Origin: Nostoc desertorum CM1-VF14
Lineage (GTDB): Bacteria; Cyanobacteriota; Cyanobacteriia; Cyanobacteriales; Nostocaceae
Direction: 5' to 3'
Assembly (NCBI GenBank): GCA_019359245.1
Contig: JAHHHR010000035.1
Span: 1-64,000 of the forward strand
DNA: 64,000 bases
This document shows positions 17,564 to 26,610 of this stretch, piece after piece (within the stretch, counting starts at the first letter, position 1; each line of letters opens with the position of its first letter). Under the pieces are notes generated by a model. That model did not search any database, had not been told where the DNA came from, and saw nothing but the letters and a program-made list of their open reading frames with translations. The position numbers and the translations under genes are program-made.

Positions 17564-18067
17564 TTGAGCCAGTCAACAGACCTTATTAACCTCGATACAT
17601 TAGCGCAAGAACTAGCGACAATCCAGCAAACGGGTTCCAAAAGAATCGCCTTGCTGGGTTCTCGTCACGTTCCGATTACGCATCAGAATCTCATTGAAAT
17701 GATGACATATGCCCTAGTTTTATCGGGTAATCGCATCATTACTTCTGGTGCTACAGGTACAAATTCAGCGGCTATCAAGGGAGCAACGCGAGCTGATGCA
17801 AATTTGTTGACGGTGATTCTACCCCAAAGCCTGGAACGCCAGCCTTTGGAATCACGCCAGCAACTAGAACAGGTAATGCATCTAGTGGAAAATCCCAGTA
17901 ATGATAATATGTCCCTTGCTGAAGCTAGTTACCTGTGCAACAAGGAAATTGTCTCTCGTTGCCAGCAACTGATCTGCTTTGCATTCCACGACAGTCGCAC
18001 CCTGTTGCAAACTTGTCAAGATGCAGAAGAACAAAGAAAAGTAGTGACCCTCTTCTACTTTGACTAG
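17564..18067 (+). CDS. DprA/LOG-like Rossmann-fold protein
   Basis: 167 residues. A central Rossmann-like fold carries KRIALLGSRHVPITHQNLIEMMTYALVLSGNRIITSGATGTN, resembling the DNA-processing protein A fold (GSR...SGGAxGxD). Cyanobacterial homologues are annotated as DNA recombination-mediator protein A, but this is much shorter than true DprA and has no winged helix. Its role is uncertain. The frame opens at TTG (17564). An ATG ten bases upstream (17554) is out of frame by one base, so a one-base indel in a T-run may have displaced the normal start. It lies 88 bp before the MAPEG gene on the same strand. Confidence 0.7.
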   Translation: MSQSTDLINLDTLAQELATIQQTGSKRIALLGSRHVPITHQNLIEMMTYALVLSGNRIITSGATGTNSAAIKGATRADANLLTVILPQSLERQPLESRQQLEQVMHLVENPSNDNMSLAEASYLCNKEIVSRCQQLICFAFHDSRTLLQTCQDAEEQRKVVTLFYFD

Positions 18068-18154
18068 TCATTTGTCATTTGTCATTTGTCCTTTGTATTT
18101 GACTAATGACTGATGACTGATGACTAATGACTCATAACCAATGCTTAATAAATA

Positions 18155-18553
18155 ATGATTATTTTTTTGTACTCGATCGCTGCTGCTGCCGTTTTAATTT
18201 ACCTGCCATTTTTGCTGGTAGCTTATGCCCGTACGCGTATTGGGTATGAAATGTTTTCTACTCCTCGTGCTATGTTTGATAAATTGCCACCATACGCCCA
18301 ACGAGCTACTTGGGCACATCAAAACACCTTTGAAGCATTTATGGTGTTTGCGGCAGCAGCATTGATGGCATACGTAACAGGTGTAAATTCCTTTACAGCA
18401 CAAGTGGCTGCGATCGCTTTTGTGGTGGCCCGTTTTCTCTACTCAATTTTTTATATTTTGAATATACCCCTTTTGCGATCGCTCATGTTTGGCATTGGCA
18501 TCCTTGGCTCTGCCACTCTCTTTTTCTTGAGTATCGTCCAAGCTACTAGTTAA
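18155..18553 (+). CDS. MAPEG family membrane protein
   Basis: 132 residues with four transmembrane helices, typical of MAPEG (membrane-associated proteins in eicosanoid and glutathione metabolism). The hallmark region TPRAMFDKLPPYAQRATWAHQNTFEAF lies in the loop and start of TM2, followed by two more helices with ARFLYSIFYILNIPLLRS. Bacterial members may have glutathione transferase or peroxidase activity; the substrate is unknown. A soluble GST gene lies only 640 bp away on the other strand, but no operon links them. ATG start; the upstream gap contains CATTTGT repeats. Confidence 0.88.
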   Translation: MIIFLYSIAAAAVLIYLPFLLVAYARTRIGYEMFSTPRAMFDKLPPYAQRATWAHQNTFEAFMVFAAAALMAYVTGVNSFTAQVAAIAFVVARFLYSIFYILNIPLLRSLMFGIGILGSATLFFLSIVQATS

Positions 18554-18563
18554 GTGAGGAACG

Positions 18564-18604
18564 GGGGATGAGGGAGCAGGGGAGGCATGGGAAGCAAGGG
18601 AAGA
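18564..18604. repeat. Purine-rich short tandem repeat
   Basis: Degenerate GAGCAGGGGAGGCATGGGAAGCAAGGG-like units between the MAPEG and YajQ genes. Same family as the repeats at 9.0, 10.0 and 11.7 kb. Confidence 0.65.
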
Positions 18605-18654
18605 AATGCCCAATGCCCAATCCAAAATCCAAAATCTAAAATCTAAAATGTTTT

Positions 18655-19146
18655 ATGGCTTCTACTTTTTCCTTTGACATTGTGAGCGACTTTGACCGAC
18701 AAGAGTTGGTTAACGCCGTCGATCAAGTTATCCGTGACATCAAAGGTCGTTACGACCTCAAAGACACTGAAACTACTGTCGAGTTAGTCGAAGAGAGCAT
18801 TAACGTTAGTACTGACAGCGAGTTTACCTTAGATTCTGTACACAACATTTTGCGAGAGAAAGCCGCCAAGCGTAACCTCTCCCAGAAAATCTTTGATTTT
18901 GGCAAAGTTGAATCAGCCAGTGGTAATCGCGTGCGTCAAGAAATCAAACTCAAAAAAGGCATTAGTCAGGAAATCGCCAAACAAATTTCCAAATTGATTC
19001 GGGACGAATTCAAAAAGGTACAAGCCTCCATCCAAGGGGATGCTGTGCGAGTTTCTGCCAAATCTAAAGATGACTTACAAGTAGTCATGCAACGGCTGAA
19101 ACAAGAAGACTACCCAGTGGCTTTGCAATTTACAAATTATCGTTAA
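18655..19146 (+). CDS. yajQ: YajQ family nucleotide-binding protein
   Basis: 163 residues, the full family length (DUF520/UPF0234). It has two ferredoxin-like repeats, beginning MASTFSFDIVSDFDRQELVNAVDQ. Family-typical segments are GRYDLKDTETTVEL, KIFDFGKVESASGNRVRQEIKLKKGI, IRDEFKKVQASIQGDAVRVSAKSKDDLQ and the C-terminal DYPVALQFTNYR. Members bind nucleotides or RNA, and some bind cyclic-di-GMP; the role in cyanobacteria is unknown. ATG start. It converges with the GST gene, with a hairpin between them. Confidence 0.95.
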   Translation: MASTFSFDIVSDFDRQELVNAVDQVIRDIKGRYDLKDTETTVELVEESINVSTDSEFTLDSVHNILREKAAKRNLSQKIFDFGKVESASGNRVRQEIKLKKGISQEIAKQISKLIRDEFKKVQASIQGDAVRVSAKSKDDLQVVMQRLKQEDYPVALQFTNYR

Positions 19147-19150
19147 AAGA

Positions 19151-19190
19151 TTCGTAATTCGTAGCAAATAATTTGGTTACGAATTACGAA
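19151..19190. terminator. Perfect inverted repeat between convergent genes
   Basis: A 13-bp perfect inverted repeat, TTCGTAATTCGTA (19151-19163) and TACGAATTACGAA (19178-19190), with a 14-nt loop, flanked by A/T runs. It fits in the 49-bp space between yajQ and the GST gene. Likely a bidirectional terminator. Confidence 0.75.
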
Positions 19191-19195
19191 CTATT

Positions 19196-19753
19196 TTAAG
19201 CCCGTCCGCTAATACTTTTTTGAAATGCTGGACGCTCAGATAACTGCTTCATATAGTTCAACATGGCTGGGTAGGAACTGAGGTCTAGCTTCAGCATGAT
19301 GGGAATGTAATTTAGAATAGACCCTACTGCCACATCAGCAACAGTGAACTCATCGCCAAGCAAAAAAGGTTGCTTACTGAAAATTTCATTTAACGGAGTC
19401 AACAAGCGGGGCATTTCCCGCTCCCGACTTGCTTCTACAAAAATTCCTGGACCAAGGGTAGCATTGGCAAACAAAACCCATTGGTAAAATACAGCACGTT
19501 CTTGGAGTGAAAGTGCTGTTTTACTGTACTTATCGGCAAGATACAGCAAAATTGCTCCAGATTCCCAAAGTTTAAAATCCCCATCAACAATTGCTGGAAC
19601 TTTACCAACTGGATTAATTGCCAAATATTCAGGTTTAAGGTGTTCACCTGCCTGCATATCGAGCTTGACAAATTCGTAGGGAACTTCTAGTTCCTCTAAA
19701 TACCACTGAACAATTGACGCTCGACTACGAGCGCCCCCGTAAAGTTTTAGCAT
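19196..19753 (-). CDS. Glutathione S-transferase
   Basis: A cytosolic GST of 185 residues, slightly short. The N-terminal thioredoxin-like domain is MLKLYGGARSRASIVQWYLEELEVPYEFVKLD. The glutathione-binding NPVGKVPAIVDGDFKLWESGAILLYLADKY has the cis-Pro and the ES motif. A helical C-terminal domain has PFLLGDEFTVADVAVGSILNYI. The catalytic residue is probably a Ser near residue 10 (beta- or theta-like). Its substrate is unknown. It starts 6 bp downstream of the stop of the preceding minus-strand gene, so the two form an operon. Confidence 0.92.
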   Translation of the reverse strand: MLKLYGGARSRASIVQWYLEELEVPYEFVKLDMQAGEHLKPEYLAINPVGKVPAIVDGDFKLWESGAILLYLADKYSKTALSLQERAVFYQWVLFANATLGPGIFVEASREREMPRLLTPLNEIFSKQPFLLGDEFTVADVAVGSILNYIPIMLKLDLSSYPAMLNYMKQLSERPAFQKSISGRA

Positions 19754-19759
19754 AATTAC

Positions 19760-20224
19760 TTAAAGAACTTTGTGAGTGTGAGAATGCTGTTTAATGTTGT
19801 CTTCTTTAGTGACGACTCTAGCAGCATTTAATACGCGTTTACGCTCAGTAGAATATTTAAATTCAGTGTAGTTTGTACCTAAAGGAATTAAAGATTTTGC
19901 AGATTCACGACGCTTGTAGGTACGCGCTGCTGCAAATGCCCGTGGCACAAATTCTTCTCCAAACTGAGCCGACTCTGGGAAGCCATCAGGCAACAGTTGT
20001 GAATCGCCATCCAGCACTGATCCCAAAGTTGTTGCATGAGCCAGCTTATAGGAGGTAGGAATGCCCTTTAAGAGTGCTTCCAAAGCCGCAGAGGGAATCG
20101 GTTCTATAACTTCGATTTGATAAACCTCTCCATCTTCTTTGACGAAGCAGGTTGCCAAGCCGATAACAATGTAATCATCGGTTGCTAAATCAGGGGCATT
20201 GGGATAGGAAATTGCAGTTGTCAT
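19760..20224 (-). CDS. Conserved cyanobacterial hypothetical protein
   Basis: 154 residues, soluble, no signal peptide or membrane helix. I do not recognise a named domain. It contains DDYIVIGLATCFVKEDGEVYQIEVIEPIPSAALEALLKG, then a region with FVPRAFAAARTYKRRESAKSLIPLGTNYTEFKYSTERKRVLN and a His-rich tail HSHTHK. It is immediately upstream of the GST gene with 6 bp between, implying co-expression. The start was taken at MTTAISYPNAPDL; five codons further upstream another ATG is possible. Confidence 0.7.
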   Translation of the reverse strand: MTTAISYPNAPDLATDDYIVIGLATCFVKEDGEVYQIEVIEPIPSAALEALLKGIPTSYKLAHATTLGSVLDGDSQLLPDGFPESAQFGEEFVPRAFAAARTYKRRESAKSLIPLGTNYTEFKYSTERKRVLNAARVVTKEDNIKQHSHTHKVL

Positions 20225-20626
20225 CGGAAAATTTCTCAAAACTTAAAAATTAAATCTAGAGACTGGGGAATGGGGCATGGTTATTCTCACTATCTCCCTT
20301 GTCTCCTTACCATCTTTCTTATCTCTAGAAGAACGGCTTGTTGGCATTCTACCAATTTGTAGCCCTCACTACTTGACCAGTCTTTGAGATTGATATCTGC
20401 TATTTCTGGAATTCATCCTGGGGATGAAGTATTCATGATTAGGTTTGAGGATCAATTGTTTGTTTATCTAGGGCATAGATTTCTCTTGTCCTACTAGGTT
20501 ACAGTTCTCTCTTGAGATGGCTTCTAGGTAAGCCTAAATACTTTAAAAATAGACATAGTGGTAAAACCACCAACAGGCAAAAACTAGAATTTGGTTCCAC
20601 AAAGCACTGATTGAACGTAGAAAAAG
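20225..20626. other. Divergent promoter region
   Basis: 402 bp between divergent genes. It holds a short CTAGAGACTGGGGAATGGGG repeat-like tract and otherwise no recognisable operator, RNA or gene. Confidence 0.4.
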
Positions 20627-21352
20627 ATGAATATTCACTCATTCTTAGCTGACGGTGGCCAGCAAAGTAACAAATATCACTTTTCGCTAAATATTATACA
20701 TAAAGCCCAAGAAAGTAGGAAAAATGACACTGGCGCATCTACTTTGGGAGATAGCTATTTACGCTCTTGTGCTTTGAGGTTGGCTCAACAAGGAAATTAT
20801 ACTGAGGCGATCGCACTTTTAAGCCAACTAATCTCGCGCCATCCCCATAATGCCGTTAATTACAACAACCGGGGGCTAATTTATTTCCAAAGTGGCGAAA
20901 CGCAAAAAGCGCTTTCCGACTATAACACTGCCCTCAAACTTAATCCCTATTTGGCTAGTGCTTATAATAATCGGGCAAATTACTACGCAGCTTGTGGAGA
21001 ATTAGCAGCAGCACTTGCCGACTATGATCAAGCGATTGATTTAAATCCTCGCCATGTCCGGGCGTGGATTAACCGAGGCATTACCTGGCGTGATTTGGGG
21101 CAATATGAGGAGGCAATTGAGAATTTTGAGGTAGCACTGCTTTTCGGTCAACTAGAAGGTCATCTCTGGGCTGAACGCGGCAGGACTTACCATCTTTGGG
21201 GTGACTGGAATTGTGCGATCGCTGATTATCGTCGCGCCCTCACTCAACTGCCCTCGATCGAAACAACTAAAGATGTTACTGGTTCTCGCTTGCGTTTACA
21301 AATCGAAAATTGGCTAAACGATTTGTTATTTCCTGGGCGTCCTATTTGGTAG
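20627..21352 (+). CDS. Tetratricopeptide repeat protein
   Basis: 241 residues. After a 45-residue polar N-terminus come about five TPR units (residues about 48-215), for example NYNNRGLIYFQSGETQKALSDYNTALKLNP and AWINRGITWRDLGQYEEAIENFEVAL, each with the W/L/G/Y/A/F/A/P pattern. TPR superhelices mediate protein-protein contacts; the partner is unknown. No signal peptide. It is monocistronic, and the next gene is convergent. Confidence 0.88.
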   Translation: MNIHSFLADGGQQSNKYHFSLNIIHKAQESRKNDTGASTLGDSYLRSCALRLAQQGNYTEAIALLSQLISRHPHNAVNYNNRGLIYFQSGETQKALSDYNTALKLNPYLASAYNNRANYYAACGELAAALADYDQAIDLNPRHVRAWINRGITWRDLGQYEEAIENFEVALLFGQLEGHLWAERGRTYHLWGDWNCAIADYRRALTQLPSIETTKDVTGSRLRLQIENWLNDLLFPGRPIW

Positions 21353-21443
21353 ATTAGTTTTTCTGTCAGATTCAAAATTCAAAATAAATTATTAAATTTT
21401 GAATTAGAGTTTGGCGACCCTGTATCGTTAATGACTAATAAAT

Positions 21444-21461
21444 GATAACTATATAGTTATC
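21444..21461. repeat. Perfect 18-bp palindrome
   Basis: GATAACTATATAGTTATC is self-complementary. It lies in the 219-bp gap between convergent genes, next to TAATAAATG/CATTATTTATTA inverted words. It may be a hairpin or a dimeric-protein site; function unknown. Confidence 0.5.
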
Positions 21462-21571
21462 CAGAAATTAGCTATTAGCCATTATTTATTAGCAATAATA
21501 TAAATTAACACCCAGTGTATACGTAGCCAGAATCACAAGAAACTTAAATACTCCTAAATTCGCTATTTGTC

Positions 21572-21982
21572 TTAGGGTGATAAGTCTGTTTGTTCATCTT
21601 CTCGGCGATCTGGATTCATCAACACCACGCGACGCTGGCTGGGATCAAATCGGTACCCCTGTTGTTGCATAATACTTTTAGTTTGCTGAGGATCGAAGTT
21701 ACGGCTAAATTCCGTCTGCAAACCATTGACATGTACTTCCATCAACTTGACTTCAGTACTAATCTCTCGCAACTTTCCTTGCTGTGACCAATGATAAGGC
21801 AAAAGTTGTGCTAAAGCAGATGCTGCAACGGCTGTAACAACAAGATTAACCGCTATCTTGGCTGTGCTTTCCAGTGCCATCACCTGGTAAGAACGTTGAC
21901 GAAGATGCCGCTTTGGTCGAGGAATGACCTGGCGTTTTTGTATAGGTTGTAACGGTGGTCTGGAGGGTTGAGTCGCGTTCAT
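21572..21982 (-). CDS. Conserved single-pass membrane protein of cyanobacteria
   Basis: 136 residues. It has a basic, proline-rich cytoplasmic N-terminus (PSRPPLQPIQKRQVIPRPKRHLRQRS), one transmembrane helix (about residues 40-64, AKIAVNLVVTAVAASALAQLLPY) and a C-terminal helical region with LREISTEVKLMEVHVNGLQTEFSRNFDPQQTKSIMQQQGYRFDPSQRRVVL. Similar small proteins occur across cyanobacteria without known function. It is upstream of psaM on the same strand order but well separated (about 250 bp), so it probably has its own promoter. Confidence 0.7.
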   Translation of the reverse strand: MNATQPSRPPLQPIQKRQVIPRPKRHLRQRSYQVMALESTAKIAVNLVVTAVAASALAQLLPYHWSQQGKLREISTEVKLMEVHVNGLQTEFSRNFDPQQTKSIMQQQGYRFDPSQRRVVLMNPDRREDEQTDLSP

Positions 21983-22234
21983 GATGCTAAAAAATAACCT
22001 CGCTTAGTGAAGGGAAGCACTGTAAAAGCGCTCTGGCGCTAATTACTGCTTGATTTAGCTGTCATATTACTTCATTTTTATGAAATAGCTACAAGTGTTG
22101 CACTAGTTAAAAAATAACCTGGCTTACGTAAGTGCTAGTTTTCTAGCAACTTATGGCATAAAGCCACAAGCGTCTGAAAATTGCACCCCGTACTGCCAGG
22201 ATTATTAGCTTTTTAACTGTGTCACATCGTACCG

Positions 22235-22366
22235 TTATTTGTAAAGTTCTGTGGCTAATCGCCAAGCTAGAACTCCTGGGATCAGCGCTACAACTAGAGC
22301 GATGTAGACTTGAGTATCCGAGATGGAAGACACCTGAGCGATATACAGAGTATCTAAGATAGGCAT
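22235..22366 (-). CDS. psaM: Photosystem I reaction centre subunit XII (PsaM)
   Basis: A small thylakoid membrane subunit of PSI, 43 residues from the ATG. The diagnostic core is SDTQVYIALVVALIPGVLAW followed by RLATELYK, nearly the full length of PsaM (about 31 residues). The first 12-15 residues (MPILDTLYIAQVSSI) are an N-terminal extension relative to the common form. The start is supported by a GGAGG sequence nine bases upstream on the coding strand. It is a single gene, divergent from the FGGY kinase. Confidence 0.92.
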   Translation of the reverse strand: MPILDTLYIAQVSSISDTQVYIALVVALIPGVLAWRLATELYK

Positions 22367-22523
22367 GGCTGAAAACCTCCTAACCTGAATAGATTTTGAA
22401 CAGTTCGTTTACTACTTTTCCTTGTTTTGCCAAGATTGTGGAATATCTTGTTACAAGATGCAACAAAAGCAGTTATTAGTCAGTAGTTTTTAATGATTGT
22501 TTATTAAAAAAATTCATAAAACT

Positions 22524-23795
22524 ATGGATTTGTATTTGGGTATCGACTTTGGCACCTCTGGCGCACGCGGTGTGGTGATTGACGAGGAAACTACTAACAT
22601 CCAGGTTGAGATGCGATATCCCTTCCAGGACTCACCAGCTGCCGTTACGTCCAAAATTTGGCAGGAGGCTTTGTTTATGCTGGTGGAACAAATACCTGAC
22701 CCATTGCGGCGAGAAATTAAAGCGATCGCAATTAATGGTACTTCTTCCACCGTCTTGCTGGTCGATGCTGCTGGCAATCCAACAGATGCACCATTGCTGT
22801 ACAACGATGCGCGGGGATCATTGGTGCTAGAGCATTTGAGGAGTATAGCACCCCCCAATCATACCGTGTTGAGTGCCACCTCTAGCCTGGCGAAACTTTT
22901 GTGGATGAGGCAACAACCCTCTTTTAGTGAAGCTAGATATTTCTTGCATCAAGCAGATTGGCTGGCGTTTCTCCTACATGGACAATTGGGTATTAGCGAT
23001 TACCATAATGCTTTAAAGCTGGGTTATGACGTGGAAGAGTTGAAATACCCAGAATGGCTAGAAAATTTGCAAATCCCGATTCAGCTACCCAAAGTTTTAA
23101 CTCCTGGTACTCCCATTGCCCAATTGCGTCCTGAAATTGTCGATAAGTTCGGTTTCCGCCGTGATTGTCTGGTGTGTGCAGGTACAACTGATAGTATTGC
23201 GGCTTTTCTCGCCAGTGGGGCAAAATTACCTGGTGAAGCCGTGACTTCCCTTGGTTCAACGTTGGTACTAAAGTTGTTAAGTCGTACCCGGCAAGAAGAT
23301 GCCAGATATGGGATTTACAGCCATCGGTTGGGTGATTTGTGGCTGACTGGTGGTGCTTCTAATACTGGAGGTGCAGTACTAAAGCAATTTTTCACCAAGG
23401 CTGAGTTAGAAAGCCTTAGTCGGGAGATTGATGCTTCAATTGCCAGCGAGTTAGATTATTATCCGTTATTGAAGGCAGGCGATCGCTTTCCGATTAACGA
23501 TCCCAATTTATCGCCACGTTTGTCACCACGCCCAGATAACCCAGTGGAATTTTTGCATGGGTTGTTAGAAAGCATTGCCCGCATAGAAGCGCGAGGGTAT
23601 GAATTATTACAGCAAATGGGCGCAGACAAATTGAGCCGTGTTTATACTGCTGGCGGTGGTGCGGCGAATGAAACTTGGACTGCGATTAGGGCGCGTCATT
23701 TGCAGGTTCCTGTTGTAGCGTCAGTGTACACAGAAGCAGCTTATGGAACGGCGCTGTTGGCGATGGGAGGCGGAATTAAGGGTGAACAAGAGTAA
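22524..23795 (+). CDS. FGGY-family carbohydrate kinase (D-ribulokinase-like)
   Basis: ATP-dependent sugar kinase of 423 residues with the ribonuclease-H-like fold. It has the phosphate-1 motif YLGIDFGTSGARGVVID at the N-terminus, AINGTSSTVLLVD, the catalytic Asp in AGTTDSIAAFLASGA, LTGGASNTGGAVL, and the adenosine motif VYTAGGGAANETWTAIRARHLQVPV with TEAAYGTALLAMGG. It resembles the cyanobacterial/plant group (Synechococcus SePSK, Arabidopsis XK-1) shown to prefer D-ribulose; it is shorter than xylulokinase. The ATG at MDLYLGIDFG was chosen. An upstream TTG in the AT-rich leader is less likely. Confidence 0.88.
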   Translation: MDLYLGIDFGTSGARGVVIDEETTNIQVEMRYPFQDSPAAVTSKIWQEALFMLVEQIPDPLRREIKAIAINGTSSTVLLVDAAGNPTDAPLLYNDARGSLVLEHLRSIAPPNHTVLSATSSLAKLLWMRQQPSFSEARYFLHQADWLAFLLHGQLGISDYHNALKLGYDVEELKYPEWLENLQIPIQLPKVLTPGTPIAQLRPEIVDKFGFRRDCLVCAGTTDSIAAFLASGAKLPGEAVTSLGSTLVLKLLSRTRQEDARYGIYSHRLGDLWLTGGASNTGGAVLKQFFTKAELESLSREIDASIASELDYYPLLKAGDRFPINDPNLSPRLSPRPDNPVEFLHGLLESIARIEARGYELLQQMGADKLSRVYTAGGGAANETWTAIRARHLQVPVVASVYTEAAYGTALLAMGGGIKGEQE

Positions 23796-23977
23796 TTGTG
23801 TAACAATCTTTTCGTAGGTATTTCGTAAATCAGTATCTATCCCAGTGACAATCTACATATCTCGGCCGATACTGTGATTATTAGATACCGGACTATAGAT
23901 TCCAGGTTCATGATCTGGGCAGCTATTCGGGGATGGGTGCTTCGCCACAAGCGAATGTCATCTGTCCCCTTTACTAA

Positions 23978-25195
23978 TTATTGGTGTGAGTTCTGAGGGA
24001 TTAGGAGAAAAAGGTTTTTTAAGAAGGTTTCACCTGCGCGATCAATATTATCATCTAGGGAAAAGGTGAGGCTACGGACTCGGATTTCGTCACTTTTAAC
24101 ATCTAGTGGCTGTGTCAAGTCTTTGGGATATATCAAAAAAGCTTGCTTGCATTTTGTTGTGTTGGCGTAGCTGATCATTTGATGAATATCTGTATATCCT
24201 GCCAGTTCTGGGGCTTTATACTTTGTATCTAAAACTGCTATTGTTTTGCCAGAAGCAGCATCACACAGTAATATATCTATATTGAAGTGCCGATTTTGAC
24301 TAATTTCTATTGGATGTTGCTGTTTGAAAAAATAGCCTTGCGGCGTGTTTTTCTTAAGCCATTCTGCAACAAAAAGTTCATATAAATGTGCCATGTCAAC
24401 GAGAAAGGGTAGGGTTTTGTAATTTCCCTTTTCATGGCTGGGACTACTATTTTCCAAAAAAAATCGACATAAATTATGTAATAGTTGATAGTCAGGATTG
24501 AGGCGATTATACTGTCTGGCTATACAATCTTCTGCACTACAAGGTTGCAGCGTTACTAATCCTTGTAGAGCGTGGTAAGCTTTTCGTACTGTTGGTGATA
24601 CTCTTTCTGAACATAAACTGCTACAACCAATGATATAAAGTGTCCATGCCAGTATTTGATTTTCTTTAATATCAGCCGTATGTTCTTCGTAATCGCATTT
24701 AAGTTTAACATTCCACGGCTTTTGAATTAGCTGTCGCACATCAAGTCTTCCCCGCACATAAGAAAGCTGCTGTGTTTTAGGCAAATAAGTACGATATAAT
24801 CCTTTGCGGCATCGCTCTAAAACTTTATCGGCTAAGATATGAGCCAGATTATTATAAAAATTCTCTAGAGATTCACAGTCCATCAGCCCTTCGAGAAAGC
24901 GAAACCCTTTTAAATTGTAGGCATATTCCAGCATTCCGAAGAGGTTTTGGATAGGCACTTTCGGATTTATTTTTAGATGCAATTCAGGAGTTACGGGAAT
25001 GTAACCTACCCATCCTTTAGCTTTGAGTTTCCAATGTTCTTTCGTTTTATAGTTAGGAAATTCTATATCTACTTGTGTTTTGTATTTTTCATATAACTCT
25101 ACCCCGGCTGAATTGGGTATTTCATCAAACTTAAATGATTTCTCTTCGTATTCTGTAAGTTCACGAATTATTGGTTGTGCTGGGTTTATATCCAT
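23978..25195 (-). CDS. mcrC: McrC-like nuclease subunit of a type IV restriction system
   Basis: 405 residues, McrC family. It partners the McrB motor and carries the PD-(D/E)xK nuclease that cuts modified DNA. The N-terminal part has LKAKGWVGYIPVTPELHLKINPKVPIQNLFGMLEYAYNL, the segment by which McrC contacts McrB. The middle has QQLSYVRGRLDVRQL. The catalytic region is FNIDILLCDAASGKTIAVLDTKYK (Asp-x13-Asp-x-Lys arrangement), followed by DIHQMISYANTTKCKQAFLIYP. Its start overlaps the end of mcrB by 10 bp, which indicates translational coupling. Confidence 0.92.
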   Translation of the reverse strand: MDINPAQPIIRELTEYEEKSFKFDEIPNSAGVELYEKYKTQVDIEFPNYKTKEHWKLKAKGWVGYIPVTPELHLKINPKVPIQNLFGMLEYAYNLKGFRFLEGLMDCESLENFYNNLAHILADKVLERCRKGLYRTYLPKTQQLSYVRGRLDVRQLIQKPWNVKLKCDYEEHTADIKENQILAWTLYIIGCSSLCSERVSPTVRKAYHALQGLVTLQPCSAEDCIARQYNRLNPDYQLLHNLCRFFLENSSPSHEKGNYKTLPFLVDMAHLYELFVAEWLKKNTPQGYFFKQQHPIEISQNRHFNIDILLCDAASGKTIAVLDTKYKAPELAGYTDIHQMISYANTTKCKQAFLIYPKDLTQPLDVKSDEIRVRSLTFSLDDNIDRAGETFLKNLFLLIPQNSHQ

Positions 25196-26610
25196 AATTT
25201 ATTTTTTATTTCATCCCAGCGAAACTGATCTACTTTTTCTAGCTGGTTAAAAAAGTATTCTTCTAAATATGGTTCAATTTCCATGCGCCATATATCTTCT
25301 ATATCTTCCCGTAGGTTGTCTGTTAAAAAGAATGAAATACCAATTTCGTAGTTTTTGTCTGCGATCGCCTGATTTAATTGCTGTAAAATGTTAATTAATC
25401 CCTCTACTGCAAAACCTCTTATTCGGTGATAATTTCGCAGCACCTCATAGTTTGAGCGAAGTTCAATAAATGCAAAGCGACGGCGTAGCGCATGATCTAT
25501 ATTGGCAATAGACCTATCTGCTGTATTCATCGTGCCAATAATGCGAACATTTTTCGGGATACGAAAGTTGTTACCGCCAGCTAATGGAATTTCTCTATCT
25601 CGGTACTCAAGTAAGTACATTAATTCACCAAAAACTTGTGCGAGATTAGCGCGGTTTATTTCATCAATGATTAACACGCAAGTATCTTGATAAGACTCTG
25701 CCCTTTTGCAAAATTCCAAAAAGCGCCCTGGAACTAGTGGATATGTTAATTCTCCATCTTGACTTTGGGGGCGGATACCTTGAATGAAATCTTCATAAGA
25801 GTATGCTGGATGAAATTGCACTAGTTCCGAAAAACCATCACTACCGCCGATTAAGTATTTTGCAAGTTTTTCAGCTATGAAAGTTTTGCCTGTTCCAGGT
25901 GAACCATATAAAATTGCTTGACCTTTACGATTAATCGTGCGTATCCAGAGTTTTAAAACTAGTTGGGAAACTCCAGTATCTTCAGTACATTGGTTTAAGG
26001 TATAAAGTTCACTTATAGTTGGACTAATATCAGGTATTACCTCCTTAGATACTGCTTGTAAAAATAACGGAAGATAATGTTGAAACCATTCTTTAAACTT
26101 ATTAATTAATTCTTCTTGGGAAAAATCTAATATTTCTCTTTTATTAAAATAACAACTATGATCAGGATATGATAAATCAAACGCATTTATATCTTTAGTC
26201 CTTTTATTTGCTACCATTACAGGATTTATTTCTGCAATCTTATTTGCTAGAAATGTACCTGCATTTTCTCTAAATTTTATGTTTATACCTGTATCTATGA
26301 ATTCTATATATAATAATGAAAATATATCTAAATACTTATGTAACCTGAAATTACTAGGAGAAACAGAAATATCTACATCAAATAATCCAATTGGTGTTAT
26401 TATATAAAAATTATTGGCAGCAATTTCACATGGTATTTGTTGATGTATCAAGTGACAAAAAATAATAAAAGGTCGCTTTACTAGGTTTAAAAAATCTTTA
26501 TATTCTTGAGACTTATAAATATTATTATCCTTACGCTTATTGTTATATTGTTCAATTACTTCAAAGGTATTACAAAAAAAAAGTGTTTTTAAATTTTGAT
26601 TATTATCCAT
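25186..26610 (-). CDS. mcrB: McrB-like AAA+ GTPase with unrecognised N-terminal domain
   Basis: 474 residues. Residues about 215-474 are the McrB AAA+ motor: Walker A GSPGTGKT (236-243), Walker B CVLIIDEINRANLAQVFGEL (311-330), the McrB signature MNTADRSIANIDHALRRRFAF (361 on) and EIGISFFL. This motor uses GTP to move or activate McrC. Residues 1-200 should read the modified base but match no reader I know (DUF3578, EVE, SRA). They are Asn/Ile/Phe-rich, and the DNA for them is visibly more AT-rich than the surroundings, consistent with horizontal transfer. No methylase is adjacent, as expected for a type IV system. Confidence 0.9.
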   Translation of the reverse strand: MDNNQNLKTLFFCNTFEVIEQYNNKRKDNNIYKSQEYKDFLNLVKRPFIIFCHLIHQQIPCEIAANNFYIITPIGLFDVDISVSPSNFRLHKYLDIFSLLYIEFIDTGINIKFRENAGTFLANKIAEINPVMVANKRTKDINAFDLSYPDHSCYFNKREILDFSQEELINKFKEWFQHYLPLFLQAVSKEVIPDISPTISELYTLNQCTEDTGVSQLVLKLWIRTINRKGQAILYGSPGTGKTFIAEKLAKYLIGGSDGFSELVQFHPAYSYEDFIQGIRPQSQDGELTYPLVPGRFLEFCKRAESYQDTCVLIIDEINRANLAQVFGELMYLLEYRDREIPLAGGNNFRIPKNVRIIGTMNTADRSIANIDHALRRRFAFIELRSNYEVLRNYHRIRGFAVEGLINILQQLNQAIADKNYEIGISFFLTDNLREDIEDIWRMEIEPYLEEYFFNQLEKVDQFRWDEIKNKLWI

